The notes beneath the pieces were generated by a model. It searched no databases, was not told the origin of the DNA, and saw only the letters and a list, made by a program, of their open reading frames with translations. The position numbers were made by a program, and so were the translations under genes. This document shows positions 1-11,303 of a stretch of DNA of 56,563 nucleotides, piece by piece (within the stretch, counting starts at the first letter, position 1; each line of letters starts with the position of its first letter). Source of the DNA: Paraburkholderia ginsengiterrae (GTDB lineage Bacteria; Pseudomonadota; Gammaproteobacteria; Burkholderiales; Burkholderiaceae); NCBI RefSeq assembly GCF_001645125.1, contig NZ_LXKA01000336.1:1-56563 (forward strand), written 5' to 3'.

Positions 1-1126
1 CGGCGCGTGAGTCGTGCTGAGCGCGTGCCGGGCGGCACGATCGGTCGCTGTACGTTGCTGTCCGGGGTTTGACGGGGCTGGTCTGGCCACGGTCGGCGGG
101 GACTCGTTCGCCTTGGAAACGGGGTGGTGCGCGGTCGCTACGCGGACCGCGCTCGCCGCCGCGGGGTTGTGGCGGAGCGCCACGGTCGCTGCTAACACGC
201 GGGCGATCAGCGGCGTCGCGCTCAGGGCGTGCCGGACGCTCGCCACGCGCGCCACCTTCCGATGCACGGCCGGCGCCGGCGCGCGGACCGCTGAACGGGC
301 GACGTTCACCGTCATCGCGGCGTGGGGGGCGGTCGCCGAAGCTGCGCGGGGCGCGTTCGCCGCGATCCGCGCTACCTTCGAAACGGCGGGGGGCACGTTC
401 GGCACGCTCGCCACCGGTCTCGCGACGCGGCGCGCGGTCACCGCGATCGGCTCCGCCTTCGAACTTGCGCGGCGCTCGTTCGCTTCGATCGGAACTGCCT
501 TCAAACCGGCGCGGGGCGCGCTCGGTGCGGTCACCACTGCCTTCGAATTTGCGCGGGGCGCGCTCGGTGCGGTCGCCGCTGCCTTCGAATCTGCGCGGGG
601 CACGCTCGGTGCGGTCACCGCTGCCTTCGAATTTGCGCGGGGCGCGCTCGGTGCGGTCACCGCTGCCTTCAAACCGGCGCGGGGCGCGTTCGGTGCGATC
701 GCCGCTGCCTTCGAATTTGCGCGGGGCGCGCTCAGTGCGGTCGCCGCTGCCCTCAAACCGGCGCGGAGCACGCTCGGTGCGGTCGCCACCGCCCTCAAAC
801 CTGCGCGGCGCATCACCGGCACCCTCACGGCGCGGCGGCCGATCCGAAGGCGCGCGACGCGCACCACCCGCATCGCGCTCACGGGAAAACGACCCTTCGG
901 CGCGTGGTGCGCGCGCGCCAGCGCCCGCCGGCTTGCCGCCGGCCGGCCGCTTGCTGCTGCCAGCCGCGGTGCCGGCACCTTCGCCCCGCGTTCCCGGGGA
1001 ACCCGCCGTTGCCGGCTTGGGTCCTACCGGGCGCGTCGGCTTACGCGCCGACGGGCTGCCGGTACGGACAGGGGCGCGTTCGGACGAAGCCGGTCGCGGG
1101 TGCTTGGCAGTTAATTTGACTCGCAT
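1..1126 (-). CDS. Basic repeat-rich N-terminal region of a protein cut by the left edge (possibly an RsuA/RluB-type pseudouridine synthase)
   Basis: The leftward frame is open from an ATG at 1126 to base 1, so about 375 N-terminal residues are present and the C-terminus lies outside the window. It begins MRVKLTAKHPRP and is low complexity throughout, rich in Arg, Ala, Pro, Gly and acidic residues, with a central run of 14-residue repeats. No catalytic domain is visible. The start lies only 6 bases after the glnD stop, so map, glnD and this gene probably form one leftward operon. From memory of Burkholderia and Ralstonia gene order, the gene after glnD is an rRNA pseudouridine synthase with a disordered charged extension, which fits; an RNA helicase with such a tail is an alternative. 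The rightward open frames over this stretch are antisense artefacts of the same high-GC repeat. Confidence 0.7.
   Translation of the reverse strand, partial: MRVKLTAKHPRPASSERAPVRTGSPSARKPTRPVGPKPATAGSPGTRGEGAGTAAGSSKRPAGGKPAGAGARAPRAEGSFSRERDAGGARRAPSDRPPRREGAGDAPRRFEGGGDRTERAPRRFEGSGDRTERAPRKFEGSGDRTERAPRRFEGSGDRTERAPRKFEGSGDRTERAPRRFEGSGDRTERAPRKFEGSGDRTERAPRRFEGSSDRSERAPRKFEGGADRGDRAPRRETGGERAERAPRRFEGSADRGERAPRSFGDRPPRRDDGERRPFSGPRAGAGRASEGGARGERPARPERDAADRPRVSSDRGAPPQPRGGERGPRSDRAPPRFQGERVPADRGQTSPVKPRTATYSDRSCRPARAQHDSRA
332..813 (-). repeat. Tandem 42-bp repeats encoding a 14-residue RNA-binding-like unit
   Basis: About ten copies of a unit reading roughly APR(R/K)FEGSGDRTER, read leftward, with the outer copies degenerate. 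Position 4 alternates Arg (CGG or AGA) and Lys (AAA) across successive copies. This suggests that an 84-bp pair was the duplicating unit. Copies near 480-780 are almost identical at nucleotide level, as expected from recent slippage or unequal crossover. The composition is typical of disordered RNA-binding extensions. Confidence 0.9.
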
Positions 1127-1132
1127 GAAATC

Positions 1133-3712
1133 TCACACTGCGATCGCGCGCAGCAGCTCGGTCTCGACCTGAATTTGCAGGCGGTTGTCCGACAGGCCGT
1201 GTCCATCCAGCAGGAACACGTCTTCGACGCGTTCGCCGAGCGTATTGATCCGCGCCGAAGCGACGCCGACCCGATGCTCGGCCAGCACGCGCGCGATCGA
1301 ATAAAGAAGGCCTGGCCGGTCGTTGGCCGACACGGACAGGATGTAATATTGGCCGCGCTCGTCGGCCCGAAGATCGACGCGCGGCGTAACAGGGAAGGTT
1401 CGCGACAGCCGCGACAACCGGCCTTTCGACGGTCCCGGGAGCAAGGTGCCGTCGCCGGTGAGGCGGGCGGTCAGTTCCTGCTCGACGAGATTGGCAATAT
1501 CGCGATAATGCACGTCTTCTTCGGTATGCGCGACGAGGAAATTGTCGAGCGCGTACCCATGACGGGTCGTGCTGACCCGCGCATCGAGCACCGACAGGCC
1601 GTTGCGGTCGAAATACGCACAAATGCCGGCAAACAGATCGGGTTGGTCCTTCACATACACCAGCACCTGGAGCGCCTCGCCGATCGGCGACGGACGGGCC
1701 CGCACGATCGGCACCGGCGTCTGGACATGGCGATACAGCACTCGCGTTTGCCACGCGATATCCGCCGCGTCATGACGCAGGAAATAGCCGATGTCGAGCT
1801 TCTCCCACAGCGCTTTCTGCGCGCCTTCCGGCACGGTTTCGAGGCGCAGCAGCGCGAGCGCTTCTTCCTGGCGCGACTTCAGCTCGGAATGCGCATCCGG
1901 CCGCGCGCCGCCGAGCACGGCCAGCGTGGCGCGGTACAGGTCCTCGAGCAGCTTGCCCTTCCAGGTGTTCCAGACTTTCGGGCTGGTGCCGCGAATGTCG
2001 GCCACGGTCAGCAGGTAGAGGGCGGTGAGGCGGCGCTCGGTGCCGACCAGTTCGGCGAAGCGTTTGATGACTTCCGGGTCGCTCGTGTCCTGTTTCTGGG
2101 CCACCTGGCTCATTGTCAGATGCTGCTGAACCAGCCAGACGACCAGTTGCGCGTCCTCGCCCTCGATGCCGTGCTGGCGGCAGAAGCGTCGCGCGTCGGC
2201 CATGCCGAGCGTGGAGTGGTCGCCGCCGCGGCCTTTGGCGATATCGTGAAACAGTGCCGCCACGTAAAGCATCCACGGCCGGTCGAAGTTGGCGATCAAC
2301 TGGCTGCAGAACGGATATTCATGCGAGTGCTCAGCCACCGCGAAGCGGCGCAGATTGCGCAACACCATCAGGATGTGCTGGTCGACCGTGTAGACGTGAT
2401 ACAGATCGTGCTGCATCTGGCCGACGATGCGCCGGAAATTCAGCAGATAGCGCCCGAGCACGCTGGTCTGGTTCATCAGACGCAGCGCATGGGTGATGCC
2501 GGCCGGCTGCTTCAGGATCTCCATGAAGAGGCGGCGGTTTTCCGGATCGCGGCGCCAGTGCTGGTCCATCGCGTCGCGAGCGTTGTAAATCGCGCGCAGC
2601 GTGCGCGCCGACAGGCCCTTCACGCCGGGCGTCTGCTCATATAGCAGGAAGGCCTCGAGAATCGCGTTCGGCTCGCGCAGGAACACGTCGTCGGCGGCGA
2701 TTTCCAGCATGCCCTGTTTTTCGACGAAGCGCTCCGACAGCACGCGCGTAATGCCGCTGGTGCTGGGAAAGAGTTGCGCTTCGACGTTCTGGATCAGGAT
2801 CGTGGCGAGCTGCGTGACGGCCTTCGCGGACCAGTAGTAGCGGCGCATCAGCTGTTCGCTCGCGCGCTTGGTCGCGGTAGGTTTGTAGCCGAAGCTCTCG
2901 GCCACCGGCGTTTGCAGGTCGAACACCAGGATGTCCTGACGACGGCCGGCAATGACGTGCTGCCGCGCGCGCAGCGCTTCCAGGAAACCTTCGTTACGGC
3001 GCAGTTCGCGCGCTTCACGCTCGGTGATCAGGCCCCGTGCTTCGAGTTCGCGCCAGCTGCTGCCAAATCCCGCCGCCTGAGCGATCCAGAGAATGAGTTG
3101 CAGATCGCGCAGGCCGCCCGGGCTTTCCTTGATATTGGGTTCGAGCGCGTAGGGCGTGTCCTGAAACTTGGCGTGGCGTTGGCGCATTTCCAGCACTTTC
3201 GCCGTGAAGAACGCCTTCGGGTCGAGCACCTCGCGGTAGCGTTTGGCGAAGTCGTCGAACAGCGCCGCGCTGCCCGTGATGCGCCGCGCTTCGAGAAGCG
3301 AGGTGCGCACGGTCACGTCGTTGGCGGCTTCTTCGAGACATTGCGAGACGCTGCGCACGCTGCTGCCGAGTTCCAGGCCCAGATCCCACGCGAGGCTGAT
3401 AAAGCGTTCGATGCGCGCTTCCAGATGCTCGACCGGCGTATCCGGCAGCAGGACCAGAATGTCGATGTCCGAGTGGGGCGCCAGTTCGCCACGCCCGTAG
3501 CCGCCGACCGCCACGAGAGCCAGCTCGGCAGGCAGTTCGCAGGTGTTCCAGGCGGCGCGCAGGGACTCGTCGGTCGCGCGCGCCAGCGAGGCCATCAGCG
3601 CGTCGACGTTGGTGGCCGTCCTGAAGCGTTCCAGCAGTTGGGTTTTGGCCACTTTGTAGTCTGCCTTGAGCGACGTGGCGTGGAATTGGGCGACGGCGGG
3701 AACACTACTCAT
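1133..3712 (-). CDS. glnD: Bifunctional PII uridylyltransferase/uridylyl-removing enzyme GlnD
   Basis: Sensor of nitrogen status: uridylylates PII (GlnB/GlnK) when glutamine is low and deuridylylates it when glutamine is high. The 859-residue length is normal for the family. The nucleotidyltransferase motif [15 protein letters not shown] spans residues 70-84 with the metal-binding Asp pair. An HD phosphohydrolase motif ([12 protein letters not shown]) starts near residue 489 and supplies the uridylyl-removing activity. Two C-terminal ACT repeats (one around [16 protein letters not shown], the last around [17 protein letters not shown]) bind glutamine. The gene follows map by 30 bp on the same strand. 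The ATG at 3712 gives the expected N-terminus. Confidence 0.97.
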   Translation of the reverse strand: MSSVPAVAQFHATSLKADYKVAKTQLLERFRTATNVDALMASLARATDESLRAAWNTCELPAELALVAVGGYGRGELAPHSDIDILVLLPDTPVEHLEARIERFISLAWDLGLELGSSVRSVSQCLEEAANDVTVRTSLLEARRITGSAALFDDFAKRYREVLDPKAFFTAKVLEMRQRHAKFQDTPYALEPNIKESPGGLRDLQLILWIAQAAGFGSSWRELEARGLITEREARELRRNEGFLEALRARQHVIAGRRQDILVFDLQTPVAESFGYKPTATKRASEQLMRRYYWSAKAVTQLATILIQNVEAQLFPSTSGITRVLSERFVEKQGMLEIAADDVFLREPNAILEAFLLYEQTPGVKGLSARTLRAIYNARDAMDQHWRRDPENRRLFMEILKQPAGITHALRLMNQTSVLGRYLLNFRRIVGQMQHDLYHVYTVDQHILMVLRNLRRFAVAEHSHEYPFCSQLIANFDRPWMLYVAALFHDIAKGRGGDHSTLGMADARRFCRQHGIEGEDAQLVVWLVQQHLTMSQVAQKQDTSDPEVIKRFAELVGTERRLTALYLLTVADIRGTSPKVWNTWKGKLLEDLYRATLAVLGGARPDAHSELKSRQEEALALLRLETVPEGAQKALWEKLDIGYFLRHDAADIAWQTRVLYRHVQTPVPIVRARPSPIGEALQVLVYVKDQPDLFAGICAYFDRNGLSVLDARVSTTRHGYALDNFLVAHTEEDVHYRDIANLVEQELTARLTGDGTLLPGPSKGRLSRLSRTFPVTPRVDLRADERGQYYILSVSANDRPGLLYSIARVLAEHRVGVASARINTLGERVEDVFLLDGHGLSDNRLQIQVETELLRAIAV

Positions 3713-3742
3713 TGGCAGGCATGCGCAAAGGTCGGAAGTCGG

Positions 3743-4552
3743 TCAGGCCGTGGCCGCGACCGCGGGCGGACGAGCGGGCGTGCCGGCGGAAACGGTCAGC
3801 ACGTCATAGCCGGTTTCCGTGACCAGGATGGTGTGTTCCCACTGCGCCGACAGGCTGCGGTCCTTGGTCTTGACGGTCCACTGGTCCGGCATGGTGCGGA
3901 TGTCGCGGCGGCCGGCGTTGATCATCGGCTCGATGGTGAAAATCATGCCGGTCTGCAGTTCGAGCCCGGTGCCGGGGCGGCCGTAGTGCAGAATCTGCGG
4001 GTCTTCGTGGAACACGGTGCCGATGCCGTGGCCGCAATATTCACGCACCACGCTGTAGCCCTGGCCTTCGGCGTGCTTCTGGATCGCATAGCCGATGTCG
4101 CCGAGATGCGCACCCGGGCGCACCTGGTCGATGCCGAGCCACATGCACTCGAAGGTGGTCTGGACGAGCCGCTTGGCCATGATCGAGCCTTCGCCGACGA
4201 TGAACATGCGGCTGGTGTCGCCGAAATAACCTTCCTTGATGACCGTGACGTCGATATTCAGCGCGTCGCCGTTCTTCAGCGTCTTGTCGCCCGGAATGCC
4301 GTGGCAGATCACGTCGTTCACGGAAATGCAGGTGGCTTTCGGGTAGGGCGGATAGCCAGGCGGCTGATAATTCAGCGGCGCCGGAATCGTGCCCTGTTCC
4401 TTCAGCATGTATTCGTGGCACAGGCGGTCGAGTTCGCCGGTTGTGATGCCGGCCGTGACGAACGGCGTGATGTAGTCGAGCACTTCGCTCGCCAGCCTGC
4501 AGGCGACGCGCATCTGCGCGATATCGTGTTCGTTTTTGAGTGTAATAGCCAT
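3743..4552 (-). CDS. map: Methionine aminopeptidase, type I
   Basis: Removes the initiator methionine from nascent proteins in the cytosol. The start is the ATG at 4552 (MAITLKNEHDIAQMR), giving 269 residues, close to the E. coli enzyme (264); an upstream in-frame extension has no family-like sequence. The di-metal ligands of the family are recognisable: Asp in NIDVTVI and GDTSRMF, His in GHGIGTVFHEDP, Glu in GMIFTIEPM and Glu in QWEHTILVT. It is transcribed divergently from rpsB, the usual arrangement in beta- and gammaproteobacteria, and leads into glnD. Confidence 0.96.
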   Translation of the reverse strand: MAITLKNEHDIAQMRVACRLASEVLDYITPFVTAGITTGELDRLCHEYMLKEQGTIPAPLNYQPPGYPPYPKATCISVNDVICHGIPGDKTLKNGDALNIDVTVIKEGYFGDTSRMFIVGEGSIMAKRLVQTTFECMWLGIDQVRPGAHLGDIGYAIQKHAEGQGYSVVREYCGHGIGTVFHEDPQILHYGRPGTGLELQTGMIFTIEPMINAGRRDIRTMPDQWTVKTKDRSLSAQWEHTILVTETGYDVLTVSAGTPARPPAVAATA

Positions 4553-4685
4553 GAGTCGGGCCTGAAATACGATTATCACAAGATTATCGCACCATATTCC
4601 CCCCACCGCAGGCTTTTGCGACCGGGCTGGGCAGGCGCCGGACGCCCGGTGCAACCCGGCCCGCAAATGGGAGCTACCGGGCAGG

Positions 4686-4715
4686 TTGAGTCGCGCAATC
4701 GTCGCGTGCTATAAT
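4686..4715 (+). promoter_or_regulatory. Sigma-70-type promoter for rpsB-tsf
   Basis: TTGAGT at 4686-4691 and a perfect TATAAT at 4710-4715 are separated by 18 bp. This places the start of transcription near 4722 and a leader of about 260 nt ahead of rpsB. It is the only strong consensus promoter in the map-rpsB gap. Confidence 0.7.
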
Positions 4716-4982
4716 CATTGGCTAAGTCGGTATCTGTCTTGTTTTATTGCCACCTTATTATCCTACGGCGCACGAAAGTCGCTGCGGAGAGAGAGGGGGG
4801 CGGGGCGTAGCGGAAACGGCTTCTCATCGCACTGGTTGCCTGCGCGATGAGGATTGAGCGGTACCAGGCAGCAGACTCGCAAGCCGGCGCACCTAGGGTG
4901 TCCGTCGCGTTCCAGCCAAAGAGAAGGGCGGGCGCGGCCGATACGGCAGCCGGCTTAAGACCCAACCCTCGCGGAGATTTTC
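4716..4982 (+). promoter_or_regulatory. Long 5' leader of rpsB with a hairpin (candidate S2 autoregulatory leader)
   Basis: Between the predicted promoter and the rpsB start lie about 265 untranslated bases. An 8-bp perfect stem CTCATCGC/GCGATGAG occurs at 4823-4830/4844-4851 with a 13-nt loop. A GGAG Shine-Dalgarno sequence lies just ahead of the ATG. E. coli rpsB is autoregulated by S2 through its leader, so a similar role is possible here. I cannot match the structure to the E. coli one by eye. Confidence 0.45.
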
Positions 4983-5735
4983 ATGGCAGTTACCATGCGT
5001 CAAATGCTGGAAGCCGGTGTCCACTTCGGTCACCAAACGCGCTTCTGGAACCCGAAGATGGCCCCCTTCATTTTCGGTCATCGCAACAAGATTCACATCA
5101 TCAACCTCGAAAAGACGCTGCCGATGTACAACGACGCGCTGAAGTACGCGCGTCAACTGGCAGCGAACCGCGGCACGATCCTGTTCGTCGGCACGAAGCG
5201 TCAATCGCGCGACACGATCGCTGAAGAGGCACAACGCGCTGGCATGCCGTTCGTCAACGCACGCTGGCTCGGCGGCATGCTGACCAACTTCAAGACGCTG
5301 AAGGTTTCGATCAAGCGCCTGAAGGACATGGAAGCGGCGCTGGAAGCAGGCGAAACCGAGCGCATGAGCAAGAAGGAAGCGCTGCTGTTCGAACGCGAAA
5401 TGGCCAAGCTGCAGAAGTCGATCGGCGGCGTGAAGGACATGGGCGGCATTCCGGACGCGATTTTCGTGATCGACGTCGGCTACCACAAGATTGCCGTCAC
5501 GGAAGCGAACAAGCTGGGCATTCCGGTCATCGCAGTGGTCGATACGAACCACTCGCCGGAAGGCATCGACTATGTGATCCCGGGTAACGACGACGCCAGC
5601 AAGGCTGTCGCTCTGTACACGGCTGGCGTGGCTGACGCGATCCTCGAAGGTCGTGCGAACGCGGTCAACGAAGTGGTGCAGGCTGCACGTGGCGACGACG
5701 GCGACGAGTTCGTCGAGGTCAACTCGGAAGCGTAA
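4983..5735 (+). CDS. rpsB: 30S ribosomal protein S2
   Basis: Structural protein of the small ribosomal subunit, needed for S1 binding. It has 250 residues. The S2 signatures are clear: [20 protein letters not shown] at the N-terminus, a central coiled-coil hairpin rich in Lys/Glu (around residues 105-150), and [19 protein letters not shown] near the C-terminus. It is preceded by CGGAGATTTTC as ribosome binding site and followed directly by a strong terminator. It pairs with tsf as in most bacteria, although the terminator implies attenuation or a second promoter for tsf. Confidence 0.98.
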   Translation: MAVTMRQMLEAGVHFGHQTRFWNPKMAPFIFGHRNKIHIINLEKTLPMYNDALKYARQLAANRGTILFVGTKRQSRDTIAEEAQRAGMPFVNARWLGGMLTNFKTLKVSIKRLKDMEAALEAGETERMSKKEALLFEREMAKLQKSIGGVKDMGGIPDAIFVIDVGYHKIAVTEANKLGIPVIAVVDTNHSPEGIDYVIPGNDDASKAVALYTAGVADAILEGRANAVNEVVQAARGDDGDEFVEVNSEA

Positions 5736-5753
5736 AGCTGCCCCGTGTCCGGC

Positions 5754-5787
5754 AAAAAAGGGGGCTTTCTACAGGCCCCCTTTTTTT
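5754..5787 (+). terminator. Rho-independent terminator after rpsB
   Basis: Six A, the stem GGGGGC...GCCCCC with a 9-nt loop, then seven T. The A/T flanks extend the stem and make it usable in either direction. It lies 18 bp after the rpsB stop. Confidence 0.9.
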
Positions 5788-5940
5788 AAGCCGTGACGTT
5801 GTAGTGGGGCGCTGCCGGCAGTGTCCAAGGCGGTGCCCGAAGCGTTGTTTGTAAAAATTGCGCGCAACGCTGAAACGAATTCTTGCCGCTGGTATCGAAA
5901 TCCGGGCGGCGTGTGACAGACGGAACTCAAGGAGCAAATG

Positions 5941-6822
5941 ATGGCGGCAATTACCGCAGGCATGGTTGCAGAACTGCGTGGCAAGACTGACGCGCCGATG
6001 ATGGAATGCAAGAAGGCGCTGACGGAAGCCGACGGCGACATGGCACGCGCTGAAGAACTGCTGCGCGTCAAGCTGGGCAACAAGGCCAGCAAGGCAGCGT
6101 CGCGCGTGACGGCTGAAGGCGTGGTCGCATCGTTCATCGGCGGCAACGCGGGTTCGCTGGTCGAGCTGAACTGCGAAACCGACTTCGTTTCGAAGAACGA
6201 CGACTTCCTGGCTTTCTCGAAGCAGATCGCTGAACTCGTCGCCACGCAAAACCCGGCTGACGTCGCTGCGCTGTCGGCACTGCCGCTGGAAGGCTCGACG
6301 GTCGACGCAGTGCGTCTGGCGCTGGTCGGCAAGATCGGTGAAAACCTGTCGATCCGCCGTTTCGAGCGTTTCGAGACCGCCAACAAGCTGGCAGCGTACC
6401 TGCACGGCACGCGCATTGGCGTGCTGGTCGAGTACACCGGCGCGGACGGGCAGGTCGGCAAGGACGTGGCAATGCACATCGCTGCCATGAAGCCGGTCTC
6501 GCTGTCGTCGGACGACGTGCCGGCGGACCTGATCGCCAAGGAGCGCAGCATCGCTGAACAGAAGGCGGCCGAATCGGGCAAGCCGGCTGAAATCGTCGCC
6601 AAGATGGTCGACGGCAGCGTGCAGAAGTACCTGAAGGAAGTGTCGCTGCTGAACCAGACGTTCGTTAAGAACGACAAGCAGACGATCGAACAGATGCTGA
6701 AGGCGGGCAACTCGAGCGTGCAGAAGTTCGCGCTGTTCGTGGTCGGCGAAGGCATCGAGAAGAAGCAGGACGACTTCGCAGCTGAAGTGGCCGCTCAAGT
6801 CGCTGCTGCAAAGCAACAATAA
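5941..6822 (+). CDS. tsf: Translation elongation factor Ts
   Basis: Guanine nucleotide exchange factor for EF-Tu. The N-terminal UBA-like region and the core motif are intact ([20 protein letters not shown], then [13 protein letters not shown]). Two ATG codons sit in tandem at 5938 and 5941. AAGGAG at 5929-5934 is only 3 nt from the first and 6 nt from the second, so 5941 (MAAITAGM, 293 residues) is preferred and matches the usual family start. Codon use is strongly biased, as for a highly expressed gene. Confidence 0.97.
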   Translation: MAAITAGMVAELRGKTDAPMMECKKALTEADGDMARAEELLRVKLGNKASKAASRVTAEGVVASFIGGNAGSLVELNCETDFVSKNDDFLAFSKQIAELVATQNPADVAALSALPLEGSTVDAVRLALVGKIGENLSIRRFERFETANKLAAYLHGTRIGVLVEYTGADGQVGKDVAMHIAAMKPVSLSSDDVPADLIAKERSIAEQKAAESGKPAEIVAKMVDGSVQKYLKEVSLLNQTFVKNDKQTIEQMLKAGNSSVQKFALFVVGEGIEKKQDDFAAEVAAQVAAAKQQ

Positions 6823-6855
6823 GCTTCACCTAAGTATTACGTAGTACCGTTGGAC

Positions 6856-6882
6856 CCGCGGCGGGGCAAGACTTCGCCGCGG
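6856..6882 (+). terminator. GC-rich hairpin between tsf and pyrH
   Basis: Perfect 8-bp inverted repeat CCGCGGCG/CGCCGCGG around an 11-nt loop, 33 bp after the tsf stop. There is no T-run, so it may be a transcript-stabilising hairpin or a weak terminator. Confidence 0.4.
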
Positions 6883-6914
6883 TCGGCAGCGCCGCAAGGA
6901 CGCGCCCGGGTTGA

Positions 6915-7757
<843 letters not shown>

Positions 7758-7857
7758 ACTCTCGTTCACATGACGTGGGCTTTAGCGCGAGCCCGGGCCG
7801 CCGCATATCGCGCGCATTGGCCGGCTCGCACCGTTTTGAAGGTTCGGAGGTTTAAAA

Positions 7858-8418
7858 ATGTCTGTGGCTGATATCAGGAAGGGCGCTGAACAAAAGATGC
7901 AGCGTTCCATCGACGCGTTCAAGAACGACCTGTCGAAGATCCGCACGGGCCGTGCTCACACGGGCCTGCTCGATCACATCCAGTGCGACTACTACGGCTC
8001 GCCGGTGCCGATTTCGCAGGTCGCGAACCTCACGCTGATCGACGCGCGCACGATCGGCGTGCAGCCGTGGGAAAAGAAGATGGTGCAGGTCGTCGAAAAG
8101 GCGATCCGCGAGTCGGACCTCGGCCTGAACCCGGCCACGCAAGGCGACGTGATCCGCGTGCCGATGCCCGCGCTGACCGAAGAGCGCCGCCGCGAACTGA
8201 CCAAAGTGGTCAAGAGCGAAGCGGAAACGGCCAAGGTCGCCGTGCGCAACCTGCGCCGCGACGCCAACGAGCAACTCAAGAAGCTCGTTAAAGACAAGGA
8301 AATTTCGGAAGACGACGAGCGCCGTGCCGGTGACGACGTTCAGAAGCTGACGGACAAGTTCGTCGCCGAAATCGACAAGCTCGTCGTGACGAAAGAAGCC
8401 GAGATCATGACGGTCTGA
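7858..8418 (+). CDS. frr: Ribosome recycling factor
   Basis: Splits post-termination ribosomes together with EF-G. The 186-residue length matches the family. Typical segments are [20 protein letters not shown] near the N-terminus, [16 protein letters not shown] in the middle, and a three-helix-bundle C-terminus. Start ATG is 7858 with GGAGG upstream (GTTCGGAGGTTTAAAA). Confidence 0.97.
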
Positions 8419-8482
8419 GGCCGGTTGGCTCAGCCCGTACACGATTTCCACTTCTTTACTTGTAGTCACTGTCCCGACGGCC

Positions 8483-9265
8483 ATGACCTATACCAGCTCA
8501 ACCGTGCGCGTGCCTGATGTCGCCGCGGTGCCGCGACATATCGCGATCATCATGGACGGCAACGGCCGTTGGGCCACCCAGCGGCGTCTGCCACGCGTGG
8601 CGGGGCATACGCGCGGCGTCGACGCGGTGCGTGCGGCGGTCGAGGCGTGCGCTCGCCAGGGCGTCGAATATCTGACGCTGTTCGCCTTCAGCTCGGAAAA
8701 CTGGCGCCGTCCGAACGACGAAGTGTCGTTCCTGATGCGTCTGTTCGTGACCGCGCTGGAGCGCGAAATCGGCAAGCTGCACGCGAACGGCATCCGCCTG
8801 CGGGTGGTGGGCGATCTGTCCCGTTTCGACGCGAAGATTCGCGACCTGATCAAGCGCGCGGAAACCAAGACCGCGCGCAATACCCGTCTTACGCTCACGA
8901 TCGCCGCGAATTACGGCGGGCGCTGGGACATCATGCAGGCCACCCGCAAGCTCGCCGAGCAGTCGGCGCTGGCCGGCAAGGCGGTCGAGGTGAACGAGGA
9001 TTCGTTCGCCGAGCACCTGTCCATGGCTTATGCGCCGGAGCCGGACCTCTTCATCCGCACCGGCGGCGAGCGCCGCGTCAGCAACTTCCTGCTGTGGCAG
9101 CTCGCGTACACCGAGTTCTACTTCACCGACACGTTCTGGCCGGATTTCGACGCCGACGCGCTCGGGCACGCCATTGCTTCCTACGCGGAGCGTGAACGCC
9201 GCTTCGGCCGCACCAGTGCTCAACTCGAGCCGCAATCGCAAAACGTCGATTCGCTTCCATGCTAA
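8483..9265 (+). CDS. uppS: Undecaprenyl diphosphate synthase (cis-prenyltransferase)
   Basis: Condenses isopentenyl diphosphate onto farnesyl diphosphate to make the C55 carrier lipid for peptidoglycan and O-antigen. It has 260 residues. The catalytic Asp is residue 25 in [13 protein letters not shown]; the other signatures are [14 protein letters not shown] and the IPP-binding [15 protein letters not shown]. Its stop overlaps the cdsA start by 7 bases, implying translational coupling. Confidence 0.97.
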   Translation: MTYTSSTVRVPDVAAVPRHIAIIMDGNGRWATQRRLPRVAGHTRGVDAVRAAVEACARQGVEYLTLFAFSSENWRRPNDEVSFLMRLFVTALEREIGKLHANGIRLRVVGDLSRFDAKIRDLIKRAETKTARNTRLTLTIAANYGGRWDIMQATRKLAEQSALAGKAVEVNEDSFAEHLSMAYAPEPDLFIRTGGERRVSNFLLWQLAYTEFYFTDTFWPDFDADALGHAIASYAERERRFGRTSAQLEPQSQNVDSLPC

Positions 9266-10080
9266 AAACCCGTGTCATCACGGCGATCGTCCTGCTGGCA
9301 GTGCTTCTGCCGGTCACGCTGTTCGCGCCGGTGGGCGCGTTCGGCGCGCTGATCGCGTTCGTCGTCGTGTTCGCCGCATGGGAGTGGGCACGCCTGCTCA
9401 AGCTGGGCGGCGCGGGTCCGGTGATCTACGCGCTGGTGGCCGCCGTGGCGCTGGTCGCCAGCACGCGCCTTGGCACCGGCATCGAGCAGGCGCGGCCGCT
9501 CTTTCAGGCGGCTGCTATCTTCTGGGTGATCGCCGGGCCGTTCGTGCTGTTGCGTAAGCCGACGCTCGCGCAGGGCGCCTGGCGTTCCTTTCTGTTTCTT
9601 GCCGGCATTGTGGGATTCGTTGCGTGCTGGCATGCTCTCGTCGCCGCGCGCATGCAAGGTGTGCCGTTCGTCCTGTCGCTGCTGCTGTTGGTCTGGCTGG
9701 CCGATATCGGCGCATACTTCTCGGGAAAGGCATTCGGAAAGCATAAGCTGGCGCCTGCCATCAGTCCGGGCAAGACCTGGGAGGGCGCGATCGGCGGCTG
9801 GCTGGTGGTGATGATCGCCGCGGCGGCGGCGGTCTTTTTGCATGCGTTCGAGCCGACCCTGTATTCTGCGCTGCTGGCGCATTGGGGGGCTGTGCGCACG
9901 CTGCTCGCGCTGACCTTGCTGGTCGCATTCAGCGTGGTGGGCGACCTGTTCGAATCCATGATGAAACGCCAGGCCGGTGTGAAAGACTCAAGCGGTCTGT
10001 TGCCGGGGCACGGTGGGGTGCTCGACCGCATCGACGCATTATTGCCGGTGCTGCCGCTTGCCATGCTGCTGCTCGGCTAG
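9259..10080 (+). CDS. cdsA: Phosphatidate cytidylyltransferase (CDP-diacylglycerol synthase)
   Basis: Makes CDP-diacylglycerol from phosphatidate and CTP at the inner membrane, the branch point of phospholipid synthesis. The 273-residue protein is almost wholly hydrophobic, with about seven or eight membrane segments. The family signature at the C-terminus is present ([20 protein letters not shown], then [10 protein letters not shown] with metal-binding Asp). The ATG lies inside the end of uppS. Confidence 0.95.
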   Translation: MLKTRVITAIVLLAVLLPVTLFAPVGAFGALIAFVVVFAAWEWARLLKLGGAGPVIYALVAAVALVASTRLGTGIEQARPLFQAAAIFWVIAGPFVLLRKPTLAQGAWRSFLFLAGIVGFVACWHALVAARMQGVPFVLSLLLLVWLADIGAYFSGKAFGKHKLAPAISPGKTWEGAIGGWLVVMIAAAAAVFLHAFEPTLYSALLAHWGAVRTLLALTLLVAFSVVGDLFESMMKRQAGVKDSSGLLPGHGGVLDRIDALLPVLPLAMLLLG

Positions 10081-10090
10081 AGAAAGAGAT

Positions 10091-11296
10091 ATGCAAAAAC
10101 GTCTGACATTGCTCGGTTCCACGGGCTCGATTGGAGACAGCACGCTCGACGTCGTCGCGCGGCATCCCGAGCGTTTTTCGGTTTATGCGCTCACCGCGCA
10201 TCGCAACGGCGACAAGCTCGTTGAGCAATGCCTGCGCTTCAAACCCGAGGTCGCGGTGGTGGGCGACGCCGACACGGCCGGACAAGTCGCCGCGAAACTG
10301 CGTGAAGCAGGCTGCAAGACCGAGGTCATGCACGGGCCGCAGGCGCTCGTCGACGTATCGAAAAGCGACGGCTGCGATACGGTCGTGGCAGCGATCGTCG
10401 GCGCGCCCGGTCTCGCGCCGAGCCTTGCCGCCGCGCGCGCCGGCAAGCGCATCCTGCTCGCCAACAAGGAAGCGCTGGTCATGTCCGGCGCGATCTTCAT
10501 GGACGCGGTGCGCGACAACGATGCCGTGCTGCTGCCAGTCGACAGCGAACACAATGCGATTTTCCAATGCCTGCCGCGCGACGGCGCGCAGCATGGCGGC
10601 GTCTCCAAGATCATCCTGACCGCTTCGGGCGGCCCGTTCCGCACCCGCGAACCGGCCACGCTCGTCGATGTCACGCCGGACGAGGCCTGCAAGCATCCGA
10701 ACTGGGTCATGGGCCGCAAGATTTCGGTGGACTCGGCCACGATGATGAACAAGGGTCTCGAAGTAATCGAGGCTCATTGGCTGTTCGGTTTGCCGGGCGA
10801 GCGGATCGACGTGCTGATCCACCCGCAAAGCGTGATTCATTCGATGGTCTCGTATGCCGACGGTTCGGTGCTCGCGCAACTCGGCAACCCCGACATGCGC
10901 ACGCCGATCGCGCACGCGCTGGCGTTTCCGGAGCGTGTCGATTCGGGCGTCGCGCAACTCGATCTGCTGCAGGTCGCGTCGCTGTCGTTCGAAAAGCCGG
11001 ACTACGCGCGCTTCCCATGCCTCGCGCTTGCCATGAAGGCGCTGGCCGAAGGCGGCATTGCGAGCGCGGCCCTGAACGCTGCCAACGAGATCGCGGTGGA
11101 GGCGTTCCTGTCGCGCCAGATTGGTTTCATGGCGATTGCCCAGGTGGTCGACGCGGTGCTCAACGCGTTGCCGAATCGCAGCGCGCATGCGCTCGAAGAC
11201 GTGATCGAAGCGGATGCCGCCGCGCGTCGCGCCGCTGCCGAATTCATCGCGCGTCTGCCCGACGGCGCTCGTCGCACGGAACGCGCCGTCCAGTGA
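10091..11296 (+). CDS. dxr: 1-deoxy-D-xylulose 5-phosphate reductoisomerase
   Basis: First committed step of the MEP isoprenoid pathway: rearranges and reduces DXP to MEP with NADPH and a divalent metal. The start at 10091 ([18 protein letters not shown]) gives 401 residues, the family length. NADPH loop [17 protein letters not shown], metal and substrate residues in [10 protein letters not shown], and [20 protein letters not shown] are all present. It supplies precursors to uppS two genes upstream. Confidence 0.97.
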   Translation: MQKRLTLLGSTGSIGDSTLDVVARHPERFSVYALTAHRNGDKLVEQCLRFKPEVAVVGDADTAGQVAAKLREAGCKTEVMHGPQALVDVSKSDGCDTVVAAIVGAPGLAPSLAAARAGKRILLANKEALVMSGAIFMDAVRDNDAVLLPVDSEHNAIFQCLPRDGAQHGGVSKIILTASGGPFRTREPATLVDVTPDEACKHPNWVMGRKISVDSATMMNKGLEVIEAHWLFGLPGERIDVLIHPQSVIHSMVSYADGSVLAQLGNPDMRTPIAHALAFPERVDSGVAQLDLLQVASLSFEKPDYARFPCLALAMKALAEGGIASAALNAANEIAVEAFLSRQIGFMAIAQVVDAVLNALPNRSAHALEDVIEADAAARRAAAEFIARLPDGARRTERAVQ

Positions 11297-11303
11297 GGCG
11301 CAT

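Noticed and set aside
14-1172. Three long rightward reading frames over the repeat region, one of 367 codons
   Set aside because: They are antisense or off-frame shadows of the leftward repeat protein. High GC and the 42-bp repeat keep all frames open, and the leftward frame has the natural start next to glnD.
1175-4714. Long rightward frames antisense to glnD and map (up to 646 codons)
   Set aside because: GC-rich codon bias on the real strand opens the opposite frame. The translations are Arg/His/Asp-rich with no domain.
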